This document shows, piece after piece, positions 7,330 through 16,052 of a stretch of DNA of 34,756 bases (its first letter is position 1; each line of letters begins with the position of its first letter). Below the pieces are notes generated by a model. It ran no database searches. It was given only the letters and a program-made list of their open reading frames with translations, and was not told the DNA's origin. The translations under genes were made by a program, and so were the position numbers. The stretch is from Mycobacterium sp. GTDB taxonomy: Bacteria > Actinomycetota > Actinomycetes > Mycobacteriales > Mycobacteriaceae. The stretch covers positions 1 through 34,756 of the forward strand of contig JAGYKK010000029.1 of assembly GCA_018401645.1 (NCBI GenBank), written 5' to 3'.

Positions 7330-10084
7330 TTGCAGCGACCGGTGCGGAACTCTCGATTGCCTTGTCGGTGTAAACACGGAACCCGAAGTCGGGTTTATAG
7401 CCGTGAATCTCGGGGGTATCCAGATTTCGCATGAATGACAGGATCTGGTGGCTGAACAACTGCCCTGGCACCAGTACCGGAAAGCCCGGTGGGTACGGCG
7501 TAACGAAGGTCGCCGACACCACGTCTGTTCCGGCGTCGATTTTTTCGTCGATCTGCTCGCCGGTCAGATATTCGCAGTTGGTGTCGTCATAGGAAAGGTA
7601 AAACGCCCGCCGGACGTCACCCTCGGGTGTTTGGAGCGCGCCGGATTGGTCGAGGAACACGGGATGAAACCCACTGAAGTCGGGCATTGCTGCCGAGCCG
7701 GTGGTAAGGCGACGCACTTTGTTCTCGAATCGTGCCCGCTCGTCTAAACTCATTTCCGAGACGCGCTCGTCGAGTTCGCCGGCAATCATGACAAGCACCT
7801 TGACTAAGAACGCCACCGAGCTACGAGTGGTGCCGATGTTGGTCATGAACAGCACCGTATTGCGTGAGGTCTTGTTGATCTGCACGCCGTGGCGGTCCAT
7901 CAGCTGGGCGCGTTTGAACTCGTCGCCGTCGTACCCGGTCCGTCCGATGGACAAGGTGATTCGGGACGGGTCGAGGACGAACTCGTCGGTGTCCCATGCC
8001 CGCATCATGGTGCGCAGACCGGAACGCAACGGCTGCCCGATATGGCTGGCCCGATACGCGTCCGGAATCAGATCAGAGGTACGCAGACAGACAACATATT
8101 TGCTCAATAGCGGGTGGTTGTCGATTGCGTCGCGCAGGTGCATCGCGTTCTCGAGTTGTCGGGCCACCAACTCGGCACCCTCCAATGCGACTTGGCGCCG
8201 ACCCAGGTCCAGGGAAGCCAGGATCTGGTAATTAGGTGAGGTCGAGGTGTGCGCCATGTAGGCCTCGTGGAAGGGCTCCGCCACCTTCTGGTCAAAATCC
8301 TGGTCCATGACGTGGATCATCGAACCCTGCCGCAGCGATGTCAGCGTCTTGTGCGTGGATTGCGCCGCGTAGACCCGTACCCGGGCCTTGGCCGGGTCCG
8401 GAATGAGTCGGCGATCGAGCAACTCGTCGTCGCTCGGCGGATGCTCGGCGTCACGGACCAGTTGCTGTTCGTATGCCGCGGCGTAATCGCTGCCTTGGAG
8501 GCGTTTTCGGAGCGTGCGCGCGGCCGCCATCGCGGTGCGGGCACGCAGGACCGGGTGGAATCGCGCGAACGCGAACCACGCCTCGTCCCAGAGGAACACC
8601 AGATCGGGCTTGATCGCCAGGCATTCCTCCATCACCCGCTCCACGTCGTAGACGATCCCGTCGAATGTGCAGTTCGTCAGCGACATCATTTTCACGCGGT
8701 CGAGTTTCCCGGCTCGCTTGAGCGCCAACAATTTTGATTTGATCTCCCGAAGCGGGACTGCGCCATACATGGTGTAGTCGGTGAGCGAGTACGCCTCCAG
8801 GTAGATCACGTTCGCTCCGGCCAGCATCATCCCGTAGTGATGAGACTGGTGACAATTGCGGTCCAGCAGCACGATGTCGCCGGGTGCCACAAGCGACTGG
8901 GTGATGATCTTGTTCGCCGTCGAGGTGCCGTTGGTGACGAAGAAGGTTTGTCGGGACCCGAATGACTCGGCTGCCAACTGCTGGGCCTCTCGCAGCGGTC
9001 CCGTCGGTTCCAGCAGTGAATCCAGTCCGCCGCACGTGGCTGAGGTCTCGGCCATGAAGACGTCCAGTCCGTAGAAACCGATCATGTCTTTGATCCAGTG
9101 CGAGTTCACGATCGACTTGCCCTGTGAGATCGGCAGCGCGTGGAAGACTCCCGTCGGGCGGTGGCTGTACTCCTTGAGTGCACTGAAGAACGGCGTTCGG
9201 TAGCGCGCCGCGACGCCCTGCAAAATGCTCAGGTGCAGTTCGAGGAAACCATCTCTGACGTGAAAGACCCGTCGGAAGTGCGCGCCCAAGCGACCGGCGA
9301 CGCTTTCCACATCCACCTCGGTCATTAAATAGATGTCGAGTTCGGGCCGCAGGTCGGCCAACGACGTCGCCAGGGTTTCCGCCCGGTCTGCGGGCGAGTC
9401 CTCCTCCCTGAGATGTGCGGAAACGCCGGTGTCGACGAACTCCGCGAGCGCGGATAGATCCCGGCTGGACTGCGGGGCGAACCGCCGCCCCACCACCACT
9501 GCCTGAACATTCATATTGAGCCGGGCGGCAATGAGGGCCTCCTCTGCGCTGGAGACGACGACCACCTCGTAGACGAACTCGTCGTCGGGGCGACGCCAAC
9601 TGTGCACCTGCCGACGCAACTGGCGCTCCTGCGCCTCGGTCAGTGCCTCGACGGCCAGTACCTCGAAGTACAACTGCTCGCGCTTGGCCGCTGGTTGCGT
9701 CTCGATCCGGTCCCACCGGGGATCGCTCGGGTCCAGCGAAAAGGTGTCCTCCTCGTCGATTCCGATGGTCTCGACGTTGCCCAGGCGATAGGTCTCGTTG
9801 GTCAGTGCGTGGTTGATGAAGCTGACCGCGCGCGCAAATTTGCCGTAGTCGGCCGCCGAGAAAATCCGGCACAACCTGTTGAATTGCATCCCGCCCGGAT
9901 ACGCCCAGTAGGGCTCCAACGGCGTCAGCTGATCCAGTAGTTCCGCGCAGATCGCCGAGTGCTTCCCCGTGGGTTGACCCGCGCCGGCAAGTCGGGCGAG
10001 GTGGTCGGCGGCGCCTTCCAGGCCACACCAGGCGTCCGCCCTGAGTTGCCAGACACTGTTGTAGGCATTTGACTCTGCTGCCAT
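7322..10084 (-). CDS. Orn/Lys/Arg decarboxylase family PLP enzyme (Rv2531c-like)
   Basis: The 920-residue protein belongs to the fold type I PLP-dependent basic amino acid decarboxylases and has the size and character of M. tuberculosis Rv2531c. The N-terminal third is a long wing/receiver-like domain. The catalytic domain contains TNGTSTANKI (cofactor phosphate region), DRNCHQSHHYG, the aspartate motif VFLWDEAWFA and the PLP-lysine motif STHKTLTSLRQG with Lys579. The frame stays open for another 112 codons upstream, but that stretch overlaps the lipoprotein gene, and ATG 10084 is preceded by GGAG, so I start there. The 3' end overlaps the disrupted response regulator by 8 bases, convergently. 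Decarboxylation of Lys, Orn or Arg to a polyamine precursor is the family reaction; the substrate is not determinable here. Confidence 0.9.
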   Translation of the reverse strand: MAAESNAYNSVWQLRADAWCGLEGAADHLARLAGAGQPTGKHSAICAELLDQLTPLEPYWAYPGGMQFNRLCRIFSAADYGKFARAVSFINHALTNETYRLGNVETIGIDEEDTFSLDPSDPRWDRIETQPAAKREQLYFEVLAVEALTEAQERQLRRQVHSWRRPDDEFVYEVVVVSSAEEALIAARLNMNVQAVVVGRRFAPQSSRDLSALAEFVDTGVSAHLREEDSPADRAETLATSLADLRPELDIYLMTEVDVESVAGRLGAHFRRVFHVRDGFLELHLSILQGVAARYRTPFFSALKEYSHRPTGVFHALPISQGKSIVNSHWIKDMIGFYGLDVFMAETSATCGGLDSLLEPTGPLREAQQLAAESFGSRQTFFVTNGTSTANKIITQSLVAPGDIVLLDRNCHQSHHYGMMLAGANVIYLEAYSLTDYTMYGAVPLREIKSKLLALKRAGKLDRVKMMSLTNCTFDGIVYDVERVMEECLAIKPDLVFLWDEAWFAFARFHPVLRARTAMAAARTLRKRLQGSDYAAAYEQQLVRDAEHPPSDDELLDRRLIPDPAKARVRVYAAQSTHKTLTSLRQGSMIHVMDQDFDQKVAEPFHEAYMAHTSTSPNYQILASLDLGRRQVALEGAELVARQLENAMHLRDAIDNHPLLSKYVVCLRTSDLIPDAYRASHIGQPLRSGLRTMMRAWDTDEFVLDPSRITLSIGRTGYDGDEFKRAQLMDRHGVQINKTSRNTVLFMTNIGTTRSSVAFLVKVLVMIAGELDERVSEMSLDERARFENKVRRLTTGSAAMPDFSGFHPVFLDQSGALQTPEGDVRRAFYLSYDDTNCEYLTGEQIDEKIDAGTDVVSATFVTPYPPGFPVLVPGQLFSHQILSFMRNLDTPEIHGYKPDFGFRVYTDKAIESSAPVAAIT

Positions 10085-10148
10085 TACTGGCTCCTTCGCC
10101 ACCCGAGAACGCTTGGCGTCAGAGTACGGGCCAGGCTGTCCGCGATCC

Positions 10149-10955
10149 TCAGGAGCAGTCACTTGGAAGTGGCAGGGAGTTGACGGCCAGGATTCGGGTG
10201 TCCCCGTCGATAACCCACCGCGCGCCCGGATTGGCCAACGCCGCCCGGTAGACGACCTCGGCCGGATCGGCCACGAGCTCACCGCAGGCGATCGCGCGAC
10301 GGTCGGTGCTGGGCGTGAGAAAAGCCGACGGTGGCGGTCCCGGCCACCCCGGTGCGGAGGGCCCCCCGGCCCCGGATGTCGGGATCTCGTAGACGGCCAC
10401 CCGGTCGGGAGAGTGGGCAACGAAGGTGGCCCCGTTCACCAACGCGAGGGCTGTGTTGATCACCGTGCGCAGCGCTACCCGGGCGCCGCGCTGCTCCGGA
10501 GTCAGGCGGGCGTCGAAGCGCTCATCAAAGGCGTAGGGGCGCACCTGGGCGGCAGCGCCCCGACCGTGAACCATCACCGTCGTCGACGGCAGGTCGGTCA
10601 TCCGGGGTGTGCCGAAGTCGGTTTCAGGACTGATCAGGCCACCGGCTTCGACATCAGCCACGAAGGACGCCACTGCAGCGGGATCGATCCGCGCAAGCTC
10701 GTAGCGGACCGGAACGAGTTGCAGAGCGGGAGCTTCCACGGCTCGTAGCACCCGGCCGTCACCGAAAATCGCCAGCGACGGGGATGCCAGGGCCTGATAC
10801 ACCGCCGGTGCCATACCTCCCGATGACATCACCGTGAACGCCATCTGCGCGCCCGGCAACCCCGGTGTCGGCGTCGACTCCGCATTCCCCGAACAACTCG
10901 TCATCATCAGCAAGGTAAGCACAGCGATCAGTGACCGCCATTTGCGCTTCGTCAT
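10149..10955 (-). CDS. Putative lipoprotein of unknown function
   Basis: The 268-residue product begins MTKRKWRSLI, has a hydrophobic core and ends the signal with MMTSC (Cys21), a lipobox-like site for lipid attachment, followed by a Ser/Thr/Pro linker. The mature part shows FTVMSSGGMAPAVYQAL, then SLAIFGDGRVL and a long mixed alpha/beta region with many small residues; I do not recognise a named domain. It lies 33 bases downstream of the membrane-bound molybdopterin oxidoreductase and 64 bases upstream of the decarboxylase on the same strand, so all three may be co-transcribed. A role as an envelope partner of the oxidoreductase is possible but only inferred from the order. Confidence 0.82.
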   Translation of the reverse strand: MTKRKWRSLIAVLTLLMMTSCSGNAESTPTPGLPGAQMAFTVMSSGGMAPAVYQALASPSLAIFGDGRVLRAVEAPALQLVPVRYELARIDPAAVASFVADVEAGGLISPETDFGTPRMTDLPSTTVMVHGRGAAAQVRPYAFDERFDARLTPEQRGARVALRTVINTALALVNGATFVAHSPDRVAVYEIPTSGAGGPSAPGWPGPPPSAFLTPSTDRRAIACGELVADPAEVVYRAALANPGARWVIDGDTRILAVNSLPLPSDCS

Positions 10956-10988
10956 TGACCGCCTCGGTGCTCCGTTTGGTTCGGCTGC

Positions 10989-12746
10989 TCAGATCGGCAT
11001 GCGGTAGCCGTAGTACTCCTGGTCCTCGTTGTACCCGCCGTAGCCCGCGCCGAGATGATCGAAGGATTCCACGAACTCGATCGCCTCGATCCACTTGACC
11101 TGTTTGAAGCCGAGTTCCACTTCATCACGCAGGCGCAGCGGAGCGCCGTGGGACTCGTTCAGTGGCTCGCCGTTCATCTCATAGGCCAGAATCGTCAGCT
11201 CGTGATGCATGTTCGCGATCGGGTGGCAGTCGTAATACCGCCCACCGCCGGAGCCGTCGGCGAAGGAGTAGAACACCACCCACTTTGCGTTCGGTAGCGG
11301 CGTGACCATCTCGCAGATCGTGCTCATCGGCACGCCCGCCCACTCACCGACACCGGACCAGCCCTGGATGCAGAAGTGCTGGGTGATCTGATTCTGCTTG
11401 GGCAGTGCGCGCAACTCCGCAAAGGAAAGCTCGAGCGGGTTCTTGACCAGTCCGTCGACCCGCAGGCGGTACTCCGACCAGTTGCCCGCCTGCAACCGGG
11501 CGTATTCCGGTGACTCCGGCCGCTCACCATTGGTCCAGAAGTACGGTGAAATGTCCTCTCGCGCATAGGTTGCGGTGGGATCCCAGCGTTCCATGAGCCC
11601 TTTCAGCGGGCCGAGGATGGTCCGGGCTGCTTTCTGTACCTTCCGCGGGTGCTTGAGGGTCAGCGGTGAAGCGACGAGCCAGAACGCCACGACGACCGCC
11701 ATCCACGCCAGGTACAGCGCCACCCCGAGGTAGGAATCCGTGTCAGTGCCCAGCGTGATGTGGTTGATGTTGCCCACGAAACCGGTGGCGAACACCATCA
11801 GGGTGTGGATGACGATGAAGACCGCCATCCACACCAGGACCCCGAAGTGAATGGTGCGAGCCACCTGGCGGTTCAGCAGGCCGGCGCCGGTGCCGAACCG
11901 GCCCGCGATCGCCGGCGCCTGCAGCAGGCCGGTGATCAAGGCGACCGGTGCTGCGATGAACACCGTGATGAAGTAGGCCAGCAATTGCAAGGCGTTGTAG
12001 GTGCTGAAGCCAGCATTCTGTGGCAGTTCCAGCGACAGGTATTGCAGCGCGGTCGACACGGCGTTGGGGAACACGTCCAGCGAGGTGGGCACCAGGCGCT
12101 TCCACTGGTCGGTGCTGAACAGTAAGACGTAGAACACCGCGCCGTTGATCAGCCACAGCAGATCGAAACTGAAGTGCCACCAGCGGGCCAGGCCGATCGA
12201 GTGCCGGATCCCTGGAATTCCGAGCTGTTTGGGCAGGGCAACGGAATCTTGCTTCGCCGTCCAGATCCGCTCGGGATCATCACTGTCGCGCTGGTCTGCG
12301 GGCACCGCGTCGCGCAATCGCATCCACTCGGTGTCGGGTTTGCAACCGGCATTGAAGTACAGCCGCGGATGGTCGGCGAGAATCTGAATACCCGCCCGCA
12401 TGATGAACATCATGAACAACAGGTTGAAGAAGTGCTGCCACCGAAGCCACCAGGGGAACCCGGAGTCGACGGGTTCGACGTAGTCCGACGAGGTTCCCGG
12501 ATAGCGGGTAATGAAATCCTGATACCAGCCGTACCGGGTCATCTCCCCGACCACCGCGATGGACAGCACCGAGGCGACGATCCCCAGCGGCAGACCAAAT
12601 AGGATCGACATGCGGCGGCCGATCCGCACGGACGGAAACTGGGCGCGGGTTTGCGGGATTCCCCCGGCCCAGTCGTCCAGCGCGATGGCGCCCGCAGGTC
12701 CCTTCTTCAGCGACGACTCAAGGGGATCCGGCTCACCTGGCTTCAT
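10989..12746 (-). CDS. Membrane oxidoreductase: cytochrome b561-like domain fused to a sulfite-oxidase-fold molybdopterin domain
   Basis: The 585-residue protein combines two modules. Residues about 45-370 form several transmembrane helices carrying His residues of the diheme b-type cytochrome kind (WLRWQHFFNLLFMMF, RWWHFSFDLLWL, HFGVLVWMAVFIVIHTLMVF). Residues about 400-575 are a sulfite-oxidase-like molybdopterin domain: YRLRVDGLVKNPLELSF, then QHFCIQGWSGVGEW with Cys459 as the expected molybdenum ligand, and HGAPLRLRDEVELGFKQVKWI near the end. The fusion would let electrons from the molybdenum site reach the quinone pool through heme b without a separate subunit. No Tat signal is visible. 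Which side the catalytic domain faces and the substrate are unknown. It is first in a possible operon with a lipoprotein and a decarboxylase. Confidence 0.88.
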   Translation of the reverse strand: MKPGEPDPLESSLKKGPAGAIALDDWAGGIPQTRAQFPSVRIGRRMSILFGLPLGIVASVLSIAVVGEMTRYGWYQDFITRYPGTSSDYVEPVDSGFPWWLRWQHFFNLLFMMFIMRAGIQILADHPRLYFNAGCKPDTEWMRLRDAVPADQRDSDDPERIWTAKQDSVALPKQLGIPGIRHSIGLARWWHFSFDLLWLINGAVFYVLLFSTDQWKRLVPTSLDVFPNAVSTALQYLSLELPQNAGFSTYNALQLLAYFITVFIAAPVALITGLLQAPAIAGRFGTGAGLLNRQVARTIHFGVLVWMAVFIVIHTLMVFATGFVGNINHITLGTDTDSYLGVALYLAWMAVVVAFWLVASPLTLKHPRKVQKAARTILGPLKGLMERWDPTATYAREDISPYFWTNGERPESPEYARLQAGNWSEYRLRVDGLVKNPLELSFAELRALPKQNQITQHFCIQGWSGVGEWAGVPMSTICEMVTPLPNAKWVVFYSFADGSGGGRYYDCHPIANMHHELTILAYEMNGEPLNESHGAPLRLRDEVELGFKQVKWIEAIEFVESFDHLGAGYGGYNEDQEYYGYRMPI

Positions 12747-12909
12747 GTTTCACCCGGTTTCCGTCGGTGGCGGCAAGGGCGTAACTCTAACCCGACCACC
12801 ACGTTCCGCGGCCGTGAACGCGGAGCACTCGGTTCGGTGTGGGCGGTGGATGGTCGGGTTTCGTGTCGTCGACCCCTCCGCCCGGCAATCGTGGTGTGAT
12901 CGCGGGGTA

Positions 12910-13632
12910 GTGAACCAACGCAGGGGACTTGCCGCACTGGCGATACTGACCGCCACCGCCGCGGTGACGGTGCAGTGCGCCCCAGCCCCAGACCCGGCCC
13001 CAGCCCCAGATCCAGCCCCGCCTGCCGCCATGTCGAGTGCCACCATCTCCACGACGCGCGCCGCACCGCCGCCGACTGCGCGCCCGGCGGCGGTAGGTCC
13101 CGTCAGCGCCGCCGAACTCGGCGCCACCTGGCGCCCGGAGTGTCCGGTCCCGCCGGCGGAACTGCGCCTCGTCGAAGTCGACCATCTCGGTTTCGACGGC
13201 GGCATGCACCGCGGCCAACTGGTCGTGCACGAAGACATCGTGGACGACGTCATCGCGATCTTCGCCGACCTCACCCGGTTGCGCTATCCCATCGAGAAGA
13301 TGCGCACCGTGCAGAACTATCCCGGCGCGCAGGACGAGTTGTCGATGCGGGACAACAACACCTCAGCATTCAACTGCCGCCCGCTGGGGGATGGTTGGTC
13401 GTGGCACGCCTACGGTCGGGCCATCGACGTCAACCCACTCGTGAACCCCTACATCTCCAGCGACGGCGACTTGCAACCTGCCACCGCCAGCGTCTACCTC
13501 GACCGCACCCGCGACGACGTGGGAATGCTACGAGCCGACTCACCGGCGGTGTGGGTGTTCACCGACCGGGGTTGGCGCTGGGGCGGGGCCTGGCGCGACC
13601 CGATCGACTATCAGCACTTCGAATTACCCTGA
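12910..13632 (+). CDS. Exported M15-family peptidase (VanY/CwlK-like D,D- or L,D-peptidase)
   Basis: The 240-residue product starts at GTG 12910 with a signal peptide (VNQRRGLAALAILTATAAVTVQC) and a Pro/Ala/Asp linker made from a duplicated 18-base unit. The C-terminal domain has the M15 zinc signature: FNCRPLGDGWSWHAYGRAID (His and Asp ligands in HxxxxxxD) followed by NPLVNPY, and the final YQHFEL supplying the last His. The family cleaves peptidoglycan stem peptides outside the membrane. The Cys after the hydrophobic core might be lipidated, but VTVQC is a poor lipobox. The frame stays open upstream to 12559, but that part runs antisense to the oxidoreductase gene and lacks a signal peptide, so I reject it. 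It is divergent from the oxidoreductase with a 163-base gap. Confidence 0.85.
   Translation: MNQRRGLAALAILTATAAVTVQCAPAPDPAPAPDPAPPAAMSSATISTTRAAPPPTARPAAVGPVSAAELGATWRPECPVPPAELRLVEVDHLGFDGGMHRGQLVVHEDIVDDVIAIFADLTRLRYPIEKMRTVQNYPGAQDELSMRDNNTSAFNCRPLGDGWSWHAYGRAIDVNPLVNPYISSDGDLQPATASVYLDRTRDDVGMLRADSPAVWVFTDRGWRWGGAWRDPIDYQHFELP
12979..13014 (+). repeat. Tandem 18-base repeat encoding APAPDP twice
   Basis: Two 18-base units, differing only at the end (GACCCG versus GATCCA), encode the Ala-Pro-Ala-Pro-Asp-Pro linker just after the signal peptide of the M15 peptidase. In-frame tandem units of this type may vary in copy number between strains. Confidence 0.7.
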
Positions 13633-13776
13633 CCGAGGCACCGAGGGCGGGCGCGGAACTTCCCAGTCCGATTTCCAGGACTAAAGGCCCGATGTTCGGC
13701 CGAGATCCATCAGACGCCCCCGCGCGGGCGGCCGATCGGTGAGAATTAGCGGCGACCGGGGCAATCGGAGGTAGTG

Positions 13777-15369
13777 ATGAAGCAGCGACGCCGACTCGGC
13801 GTGCAGGATGCCCTGTGGTTGGAGATGGACCAGCCCAACAACCTGATGGTGGTTGACTCGGTGGTGTGGACCGCCGAACCGCTGGACTTCGCCAAGGTGC
13901 GCGAGGTGGTGCAGGAGCGACTCCTGGACCGCTATCCGGTGTTCCGCAGCCGCGCTGTCAGAGACGACGACGGATCCTGGTGGTGGGAACCCGACCATGA
14001 CTTCGACTTCGACAACCACGTCGCACTGGTCTCCCTAAAGAAGCCCAACGACCCCCGCGCACTGCAGGAGTTGGTGGCTGCCCACCGCACGGAGATGCTC
14101 GACCGGAATCGTCCGCTGTGGCAGGCGATTTGGATCAAGCGCTACGGCAAAGGCAGTGCCATGATCCTGCGCAGTCACCACGCCATCGCCGATGGGATGC
14201 GCATGGTGCAACTGTCGATGAGCCTGTTCGATTCCGGCCCACAGGGCGGGCCGATCCTGGCCCCCGCGATCCTTCAGCATGTCGCTCACCCGCATGCACC
14301 CGGCCAGCCGCTGGCCCGGCGGGTCAGATCCACCGCGGTGGGGGCGGCGAAGACCGCCGGTGGAGTTATCTCCGGTGCCGTGGGTTCCATCGCGGATGCG
14401 CCCCGACTGCTGGCCAAAGCCGGCCGACTGGGCCGCTTCGCGCTGCGCAATCCACTGGGCGCGGGCAACACCGTGGTCACCGCTGCTCAGGCCGGCGGCA
14501 CCGGCCTGGTTCAGACCGTACGTTCGGCCCTTCCCGGCGGCGGGCCACTGGTCGACGTCTTCTCCGCCGCACCCGGTGATCTGGACACGGTGCGCAAGTT
14601 GTTAGTGGGTACCCGCAACGAAGCGACGATCTGGACCGGGACCGCCAGCGGCCACAAGAGTGTGGCGTGGTCGCAGCCGCTGTCGCTGGTGGCAGTCAAG
14701 GCGATCGCGAAGGCGAACCGCTGCACGGTCAACGACGTTCTGGTCACCAGTGTCGCCCTGACGCTGTTCGACTACCTCAAGGCGCATGAGGCGCGCTGTT
14801 CGTCGGTGACGTTCATGGTGCCGGTGAACCTCAAGCCACTCGATTTGACGCTTCCGGATACCCTGGGCAATGAATTCGCCCTGGTGCAATTGGAGTTGCC
14901 CACCGATGAGCCGGACCCGCTGCGGGTGCTCGCCGCCGCCAAGCGGCGGATGGACCGGATCAAGCACGGTCACGAGGCGGCGTTGGCGTTCCGGTTCCAG
15001 GAGACCATCGCCGGACTCGGCCACGGGTTGTACGAGGCATCGGTGGATCTGTTCACCAACCGCACCCTCGGGACGCTGACCAATGTGCCGGGTCCGCCGG
15101 TGCCGGTGTATCTGGCCGGCTCCCAGGTGGAGGGCATCGTCGGCTGGGCACCGATCTCGGGAAACCAGCCGATGAGTTTCACCATCTCCAGCTACAACGG
15201 GTCGGTGGTCGTCGGAATCGCCTGTGACACCGAGCTTGTGCCCAACCACGAGATGATCGTGGATGGGTTCTCGTTCGCCTTCGGCAGGTTGTTCGAGGCG
15301 AGCCCGGGCGCGGACTTGATGCCGATCAGGTGGGCGAGTGACGAGCGAGGTCGTCACCGAAGGCGATGA
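13777..15369 (+). CDS. Wax ester synthase/diacylglycerol acyltransferase (WS/DGAT)
   Basis: The 530-residue protein is of the bifunctional WS/DGAT family, which esterifies diacylglycerol or fatty alcohol with acyl-CoA to make storage triacylglycerol or wax ester. The active-site motif HHAIADG is at residues 134-140. Further family segments are FMVPVNLKP, LGNEFALVQLELP, TNVPGPPVPVYLAGS and the C-terminal NQPMSFTISSYNG. The ATG at 13777 is chosen over the GTG directly before it because GGAGG then sits five bases upstream. The 3' end overlaps the convergent TetR gene by 44 bases. Mycobacteria carry many paralogues, so a specific Tgs name is not justified. Confidence 0.93.
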   Translation: MKQRRRLGVQDALWLEMDQPNNLMVVDSVVWTAEPLDFAKVREVVQERLLDRYPVFRSRAVRDDDGSWWWEPDHDFDFDNHVALVSLKKPNDPRALQELVAAHRTEMLDRNRPLWQAIWIKRYGKGSAMILRSHHAIADGMRMVQLSMSLFDSGPQGGPILAPAILQHVAHPHAPGQPLARRVRSTAVGAAKTAGGVISGAVGSIADAPRLLAKAGRLGRFALRNPLGAGNTVVTAAQAGGTGLVQTVRSALPGGGPLVDVFSAAPGDLDTVRKLLVGTRNEATIWTGTASGHKSVAWSQPLSLVAVKAIAKANRCTVNDVLVTSVALTLFDYLKAHEARCSSVTFMVPVNLKPLDLTLPDTLGNEFALVQLELPTDEPDPLRVLAAAKRRMDRIKHGHEAALAFRFQETIAGLGHGLYEASVDLFTNRTLGTLTNVPGPPVPVYLAGSQVEGIVGWAPISGNQPMSFTISSYNGSVVVGIACDTELVPNHEMIVDGFSFAFGRLFEASPGADLMPIRWASDERGRHRRR

Positions 15370-15949
15370 GTGCCCGGCGGCCGATGGCCAGGATTTCCTC
15401 ATCGAAGTCGGCGTTGTCGCGGAAGGAGAGTTCCAGGATGCGATCGGCCATTTCGACGGCGACCAGCGTGGCGCGCGGATCGGTATCGGCCGGGATCAGT
15501 CCGCCGTCGGTGAGGATGGTGTGGATGCGCCCGGCGAGGTTGTGCATGCGGGCCCGGACATGCCTGGTCACCGTCGGCGAGGTGCGCCCGCCCATCCAGA
15601 GTCGTGCTGAACTCGGGTACCGGCGGTAGTAGACGACATGCAGATCGAGTTCGTTATTGAGCAACTGCGGGACCGATGTGATGGTCCAGGATTTCTCGGC
15701 AGCCACGCATCGGGCGTCGAGTTCGGTGCAGTGCCGTTGGAGCAATTCGTCGAGGATGGCGTCGCGGTCGGCGAAGAATCGGTACAGCGACGGATACGAC
15801 ACCCCGGCGCGATCAGCGATCGCCCTGGTCGTGGTGGCGTCGACGCCGTTCTCGTCGGCGATCGCGGCCGCCGCGTCGAGGATGCGGGTCACCGTCAGCC
15901 GACTGCGGGCCTGTACGGGTTCGCGTCGCTGAATAGGTGCGACGGTCAT
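15326..15949 (-). CDS. TetR family regulator, divergent from the monooxygenase
   Basis: The 207-residue protein begins MTVAPIQRREPVQARSRLTV and has a TetR helix-turn-helix (about residues 14-60) with TRAIADRAGVSYPSLYRFFADRD cut by the usual turn. The C-terminal region contains ATLVAVEMADRILELSF, typical of TetR ligand domains. An upstream extension to 16120 would run across the divergent promoter and into the monooxygenase start, so ATG 15949 is preferred. The gene is divergent from a Baeyer-Villiger monooxygenase with a 103-base gap, as ethR is from ethA, which suggests that it represses that gene. Its 3' end overlaps the WS/DGAT gene by 44 bases. Confidence 0.9.
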   Translation of the reverse strand: MTVAPIQRREPVQARSRLTVTRILDAAAAIADENGVDATTTRAIADRAGVSYPSLYRFFADRDAILDELLQRHCTELDARCVAAEKSWTITSVPQLLNNELDLHVVYYRRYPSSARLWMGGRTSPTVTRHVRARMHNLAGRIHTILTDGGLIPADTDPRATLVAVEMADRILELSFRDNADFDEEILAIGRRALIAFGDDLARHSPT

Positions 15950-15984
15950 CGACGTCCTTTCGATTCCGCATTGGCGGGACATTC

Positions 15985-16025
15985 TTGACAGCGGCCGGCG
16001 GAAATATAACACTATTCTCGTTACA
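15985..16025 (+). promoter_or_regulatory. Candidate promoter/operator between TetR and the monooxygenase
   Basis: TTGACA at 15985-15990 is a perfect -35 hexamer reading toward the monooxygenase. It is followed by the AT-rich stretch ATATAACACTATTCT, which contains possible -10 elements but none at the ideal 17-base spacing. TAAC (16007-16010) and GTTA form a spaced inverted pair across CTATTCTC, a plausible site for the divergent TetR protein. This is the most AT-rich part of the neighbourhood. Confidence 0.4.
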
Positions 16026-16052
16026 GTTACCAGCCCCGACTCGGGAGTTCCC

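Noticed and set aside
8451..10028. 525-codon minus-strand frame inside the decarboxylase gene
   Set aside because: It is an out-of-frame shadow rich in Arg/Gly/Pro; the decarboxylase frame carries the PLP motif and full-length homology.
10085..10420. 112-codon N-terminal extension of the decarboxylase
   Set aside because: It overlaps the lipoprotein gene in another frame, is Arg/Pro rich, and ATG 10084 has a Shine-Dalgarno-like GGAG upstream.
12559..12909. Upstream extension of the M15 peptidase
   Set aside because: It is antisense to the oxidoreductase gene and would bury the signal peptide that begins at GTG 12910.
14602..15402. 266-codon minus-strand frame antisense to the WS/DGAT gene
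   Set aside because: Composition is Arg/His rich shadow coding; no family features.
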